From Candidatus Nanopelagicales bacterium (GTDB taxonomy: Bacteria; Actinomycetota; Actinomycetes; S36-B12), in contig JAGYOB010000025.1 in the NCBI GenBank assembly GCA_018399515.1, positions 1-7,993 on the forward strand: 7,993 nucleotides of DNA, read 5' to 3'. The notes below the pieces were generated by a model, which saw only the letters and a list, made by a program, of their open reading frames with translations, was not told where the DNA came from and searched no databases. How positions within the stretch are numbered: position 1 is the stretch's first letter; every line of letters starts with the position of its first letter. A program made the translations under genes and the position numbers. This document shows positions 6,464 through 7,993 of this stretch, piece by piece.

Positions 6464-6516
6464 GCACCGGTCCTGATTGCTCGCATACGCCGTCCACCGC
6501 GCTGATCGCTGCTGAC

Positions 6517-6572
6517 CTAAAAAATCGGGTCGCCATCGGGGAAGACAACCGGCTGATGGCGACCCGATTCTT
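6517..6572 (-). terminator. Strong intrinsic-terminator-like hairpin pointing toward nadA
   Basis: The arms are 6523-6537 and 6555-6569, a perfect 15-bp match with a 17-nt loop that can pair a little further. On the minus strand the stem is followed directly by a run of six T (ATTTTTTA, 6524-6517), the classic rho-independent layout. On the plus strand the tail is only TTCTTG, so the orientation is clear. The element sits between the divergent nadA and glycerate kinase genes, where no minus-strand gene lies upstream. It may be a nadA leader attenuator, the end of an antisense RNA from the kinase 5' end, or insulation of nadA from stray transcription. Confidence 0.75.
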
Positions 6573-6610
6573 GCGTGGAGCAGGGATCTGGTGGGCGGTA
6601 CGGTCGCGGT

Positions 6611-7798
6611 GTGCGCATCCTGATCGCCCCGGACTCCTTCGGGGGCACGCTGACAGCAGCGGAGGCGGCAGAGGCCATCGCAACGGGGTGGCGTCGCGCG
6701 GTCGGGGATAGCCCGGTCGCAGATAGCGATGTCATGAGCGTGCCTCTGTCCGATGGGGGACCAGGATTCCTCGACGTGATCCAGGCGGGGTTGGCCGCGA
6801 AGGGGGAGCGATCCCAGACGCTGATGGTGACGGTGACCGGTCCGCTGGGCGACGCTGTTCCCGCGATGATCGTGATGCACGAACAGACCGCTTACGTCGA
6901 GTCAGCCCAGTCGTGCGGACTGCATCTGGTTGACCGTGATGCTCGGGACCCCTGGGTTGCGAGCAGTGCCGGGCTAGGACAGGTACTTGAACACGCGCGA
7001 GTGGCTGGAGCGCAGCAGATCGTGGTCGGGCTCGGGGGGACTGCCACGGTGGACGCGGGGGCCGGCCTCCTCGCGGCCCTGGGTGCTCGAGCCCGAGACG
7101 ACAGGGGCGACGCCGCCACCGACGATCTGCGCCGTGGTCCGTCCGGGGTCTCGAGGGTGGCCTGGGTTGAGGTGGGGTCGGTGCTGCAGGTTTGGGCGGG
7201 TCTCGATCTGATTGCGGCGGTCGATGTGGAGGTGCCGCTCACCGGTAGGGATGGAGCGGCTCGGGGATTCGCCGCCCAGAAGTTCCCGGACCCGGCGTCG
7301 GTGACCCCCGACAGCCTCGAGCACCTCGATGGGGTCCTCGAGCGCTTCGCCGGTCACGTCCACGGCGACCTGGATACCGCCGACCTCGCCAGCCGCTTGG
7401 GCTCGGGGGCCGGCGGTGGCATCGGCTGGGCGCTGCAGTGTCTGGGGGCCGTGGTTGTTCCCGGGATCGATGTCGTGGCGGCGTCGGTGGGTCTGGATGA
7501 TCTCCTCGAGGGTGTCGATCTGGTCATCACCGGGGAGGGGCGCCTGGATTGGCAGTCCCGTCGAGGCAAGGTGATCTCGGGGGTGGCCGGTCGGGCCAGT
7601 GCCCGGGGAATCCCCGTTGTGGCGATTGCTGGGCGGGTCGATCTGGGCGACCGCGAACTCGCCTCGTTGGGCATTGTCGAGGCCTGGTCGCTGGCCGAGC
7701 AGCCCGGCGGGTTGGCCCGATCGATGATCTCCGCCCACCAGTCGTTGGCTGACGTTTCCGCCCGAATCGCCGGTCAATGGTCGGGTGGTGCCTCGTGA
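6611..7798 (+). CDS. Glycerate kinase (GlxK/GarK-type, Pfam glycerate kinase family)
   Basis: This enzyme phosphorylates D-glycerate with ATP (2- or 3-phosphoglycerate, depending on subgroup), feeding glyoxylate or serine breakdown products into glycolysis. The start is set at GTG 6611, giving MRILIAPDSFGGTLTAAEAA, the usual N-terminus. The in-frame GTG at 6575 would add 12 unlikely residues that overlap the hairpin. From 6611 the protein has 395 residues, normal for the family. Motifs are PLSDGGPGFLDVI (45-57), GLGGTATVDAGAGLLAALGA (140-159), VPLTGRDGAARGFAAQKF (208-225), GSGAGGGIGWAL (264-275) and DLVITGEGRLDWQSRRGK (303-320). No clear ribosome site precedes the GTG; a GGTGGGC stretch lies about 15 nt upstream. 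It is divergent from nadA and followed by the erpA-like gene after 112 bp. No other glyoxylate-pathway gene is in the window. Confidence 0.93.
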   Translation: MRILIAPDSFGGTLTAAEAAEAIATGWRRAVGDSPVADSDVMSVPLSDGGPGFLDVIQAGLAAKGERSQTLMVTVTGPLGDAVPAMIVMHEQTAYVESAQSCGLHLVDRDARDPWVASSAGLGQVLEHARVAGAQQIVVGLGGTATVDAGAGLLAALGARARDDRGDAATDDLRRGPSGVSRVAWVEVGSVLQVWAGLDLIAAVDVEVPLTGRDGAARGFAAQKFPDPASVTPDSLEHLDGVLERFAGHVHGDLDTADLASRLGSGAGGGIGWALQCLGAVVVPGIDVVAASVGLDDLLEGVDLVITGEGRLDWQSRRGKVISGVAGRASARGIPVVAIAGRVDLGDRELASLGIVEAWSLAEQPGGLARSMISAHQSLADVSARIAGQWSGGAS

Positions 7799-7823
7799 AA
7801 ATCCACCGCCCGCGCGCCCGGGC

Positions 7824-7852
7824 TCGAAATACGACACACTGGGGTGCATAAT
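7824..7852 (+). promoter_or_regulatory. Likely promoter of the erpA-like gene
   Basis: TCGAAA (7824-7829) and CATAAT (7847-7852) are separated by 17 bp and match the vegetative sigma-factor consensus well for this GC-rich DNA. The leader would be about 50 nt, ending in the AGGAGG at 7895-7900. Confidence 0.55.
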
Positions 7853-7910
7853 TCGAGAACGAGCATCCCGACGCTCGGATCGTCCCGCGCACCCAGGAGG
7901 AATGAGACAC

Positions 7911-7993
7911 ATGACCGTTGAGACGTCGACAGATGGCATCGTCCTCACCGACAACGCTGCGAGCAAGGTCAAGACTCTGCTGGAGGCCGAGGG
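7911..7993 (+). CDS. erpA: ErpA/IscA-type (HesB family) iron-sulfur cluster carrier, N-terminal part
   Basis: Only 27 codons are in the window (MTVETSTDGIVLTDNAASKV and on to LLEAE). The pattern of a short variable start, then GIVLTDNAASKVKTLLEAEG, fits the opening of actinobacterial A-type carriers, which pass Fe-S clusters to target enzymes. The three conserved cysteines lie further on and are not seen, so the call rests on the N-terminus. AGGAGG at 7895-7900 lies 10 nt before the ATG at 7911. The in-frame ATG at 7902 is only 1 nt from that site and is disfavoured. NadA, encoded nearby, needs a [4Fe-4S] cluster, which makes the neighbourhood sensible. Confidence 0.8.
   Translation, partial: MTVETSTDGIVLTDNAASKVKTLLEAE

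Noticed and set aside
6575..6610. Upstream GTG start for the glycerate kinase
   Set aside because: The extra 12 residues do not resemble the family N-terminus, which begins at MRILIAPDSF (GTG 6611).
7799..7823. GC-rich partial palindrome after the glycerate kinase as a terminator
   Set aside because: The GCCCGGGC core is short and not followed by T residues, so it is too weak to call.
7902..7910. ATG 7902 as start of the erpA-like gene
   Set aside because: It is only 1 nt from the AGGAGG site; ATG 7911 has a workable distance.
6974..7972. 332-residue minus-strand frame opposite the glycerate kinase
   Set aside because: It is antisense to a well-conserved enzyme and the erpA start, with low-complexity Arg/Gly/Pro sequence and no family resemblance.
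1..7993. CRISPR array, tRNA/rRNA genes, insertion sequence or prophage
   Set aside because: No regularly spaced repeats, no tRNA or rRNA signature, and no transposase, integrase or phage structural gene was seen; apart from the inverted repeat the window looks like stable chromosome.

Overview
The window is about 8 kb of GC-rich DNA from a high-GC Gram-positive bacterium, almost certainly an actinomycete. This rests on the base composition, the GTG starts, candidate leaderless TAnnnT promoters, and gene families typical of Actinomycetota: a DUF3043 protein, a PspA/HtpX/PspAB set, a long-form NadA and an ErpA-type protein. The genus cannot be read from the sequence; a Propionibacteriales- or Micrococcales-like host is a guess.

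Layout. 1-499 (minus) is the 5' part of a secreted alpha/alpha-toroid (prenyltransferase/squalene-oxidase repeat) protein. Upstream of it, at about 636-765 (minus), lies a clear cobalamin riboswitch. Together they suggest a B12-repressed extracellular protein, possibly a bacterial relative of transcobalamin/intrinsic factor. 815-1051 (plus) is a 78-residue conserved-type small protein whose likely leaderless promoter is interleaved with the riboswitch promoter. It ends inside a 33-bp near-perfect inverted repeat (1041-1109), followed by a small intrinsic terminator. 1145-2789 (minus) is a two-gene operon: a DUF3043 membrane protein, then an aldo/keto reductase.

2926-5242 (plus) is an envelope-stress module of pspA, htpX (M48 zinc membrane protease) and pspAB. 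It is divergent from the DUF3043 gene and presumably watches over the cytoplasmic membrane. 5258-6451 (minus) is nadA (quinolinate synthase, NAD biosynthesis), convergent with pspAB. A strong hairpin plus T-tract at 6517-6572 points toward nadA although no minus-strand gene lies upstream, so it may be an attenuator or the end of an antisense RNA. 6611-7798 (plus) is a glycerate kinase. 7911 to the window end (plus) is the start of an ErpA/IscA-type iron-sulfur carrier behind a good promoter; NadA is itself a [4Fe-4S] enzyme.

Most of the window is well-known actinobacterial housekeeping. The parts that stand out are the B12-riboswitch/toroid gene with its overlapping divergent promoter, the very long hairpin at 1041-1109, the unexplained terminator facing nadA, and the compact pspA-htpX-pspAB cluster.
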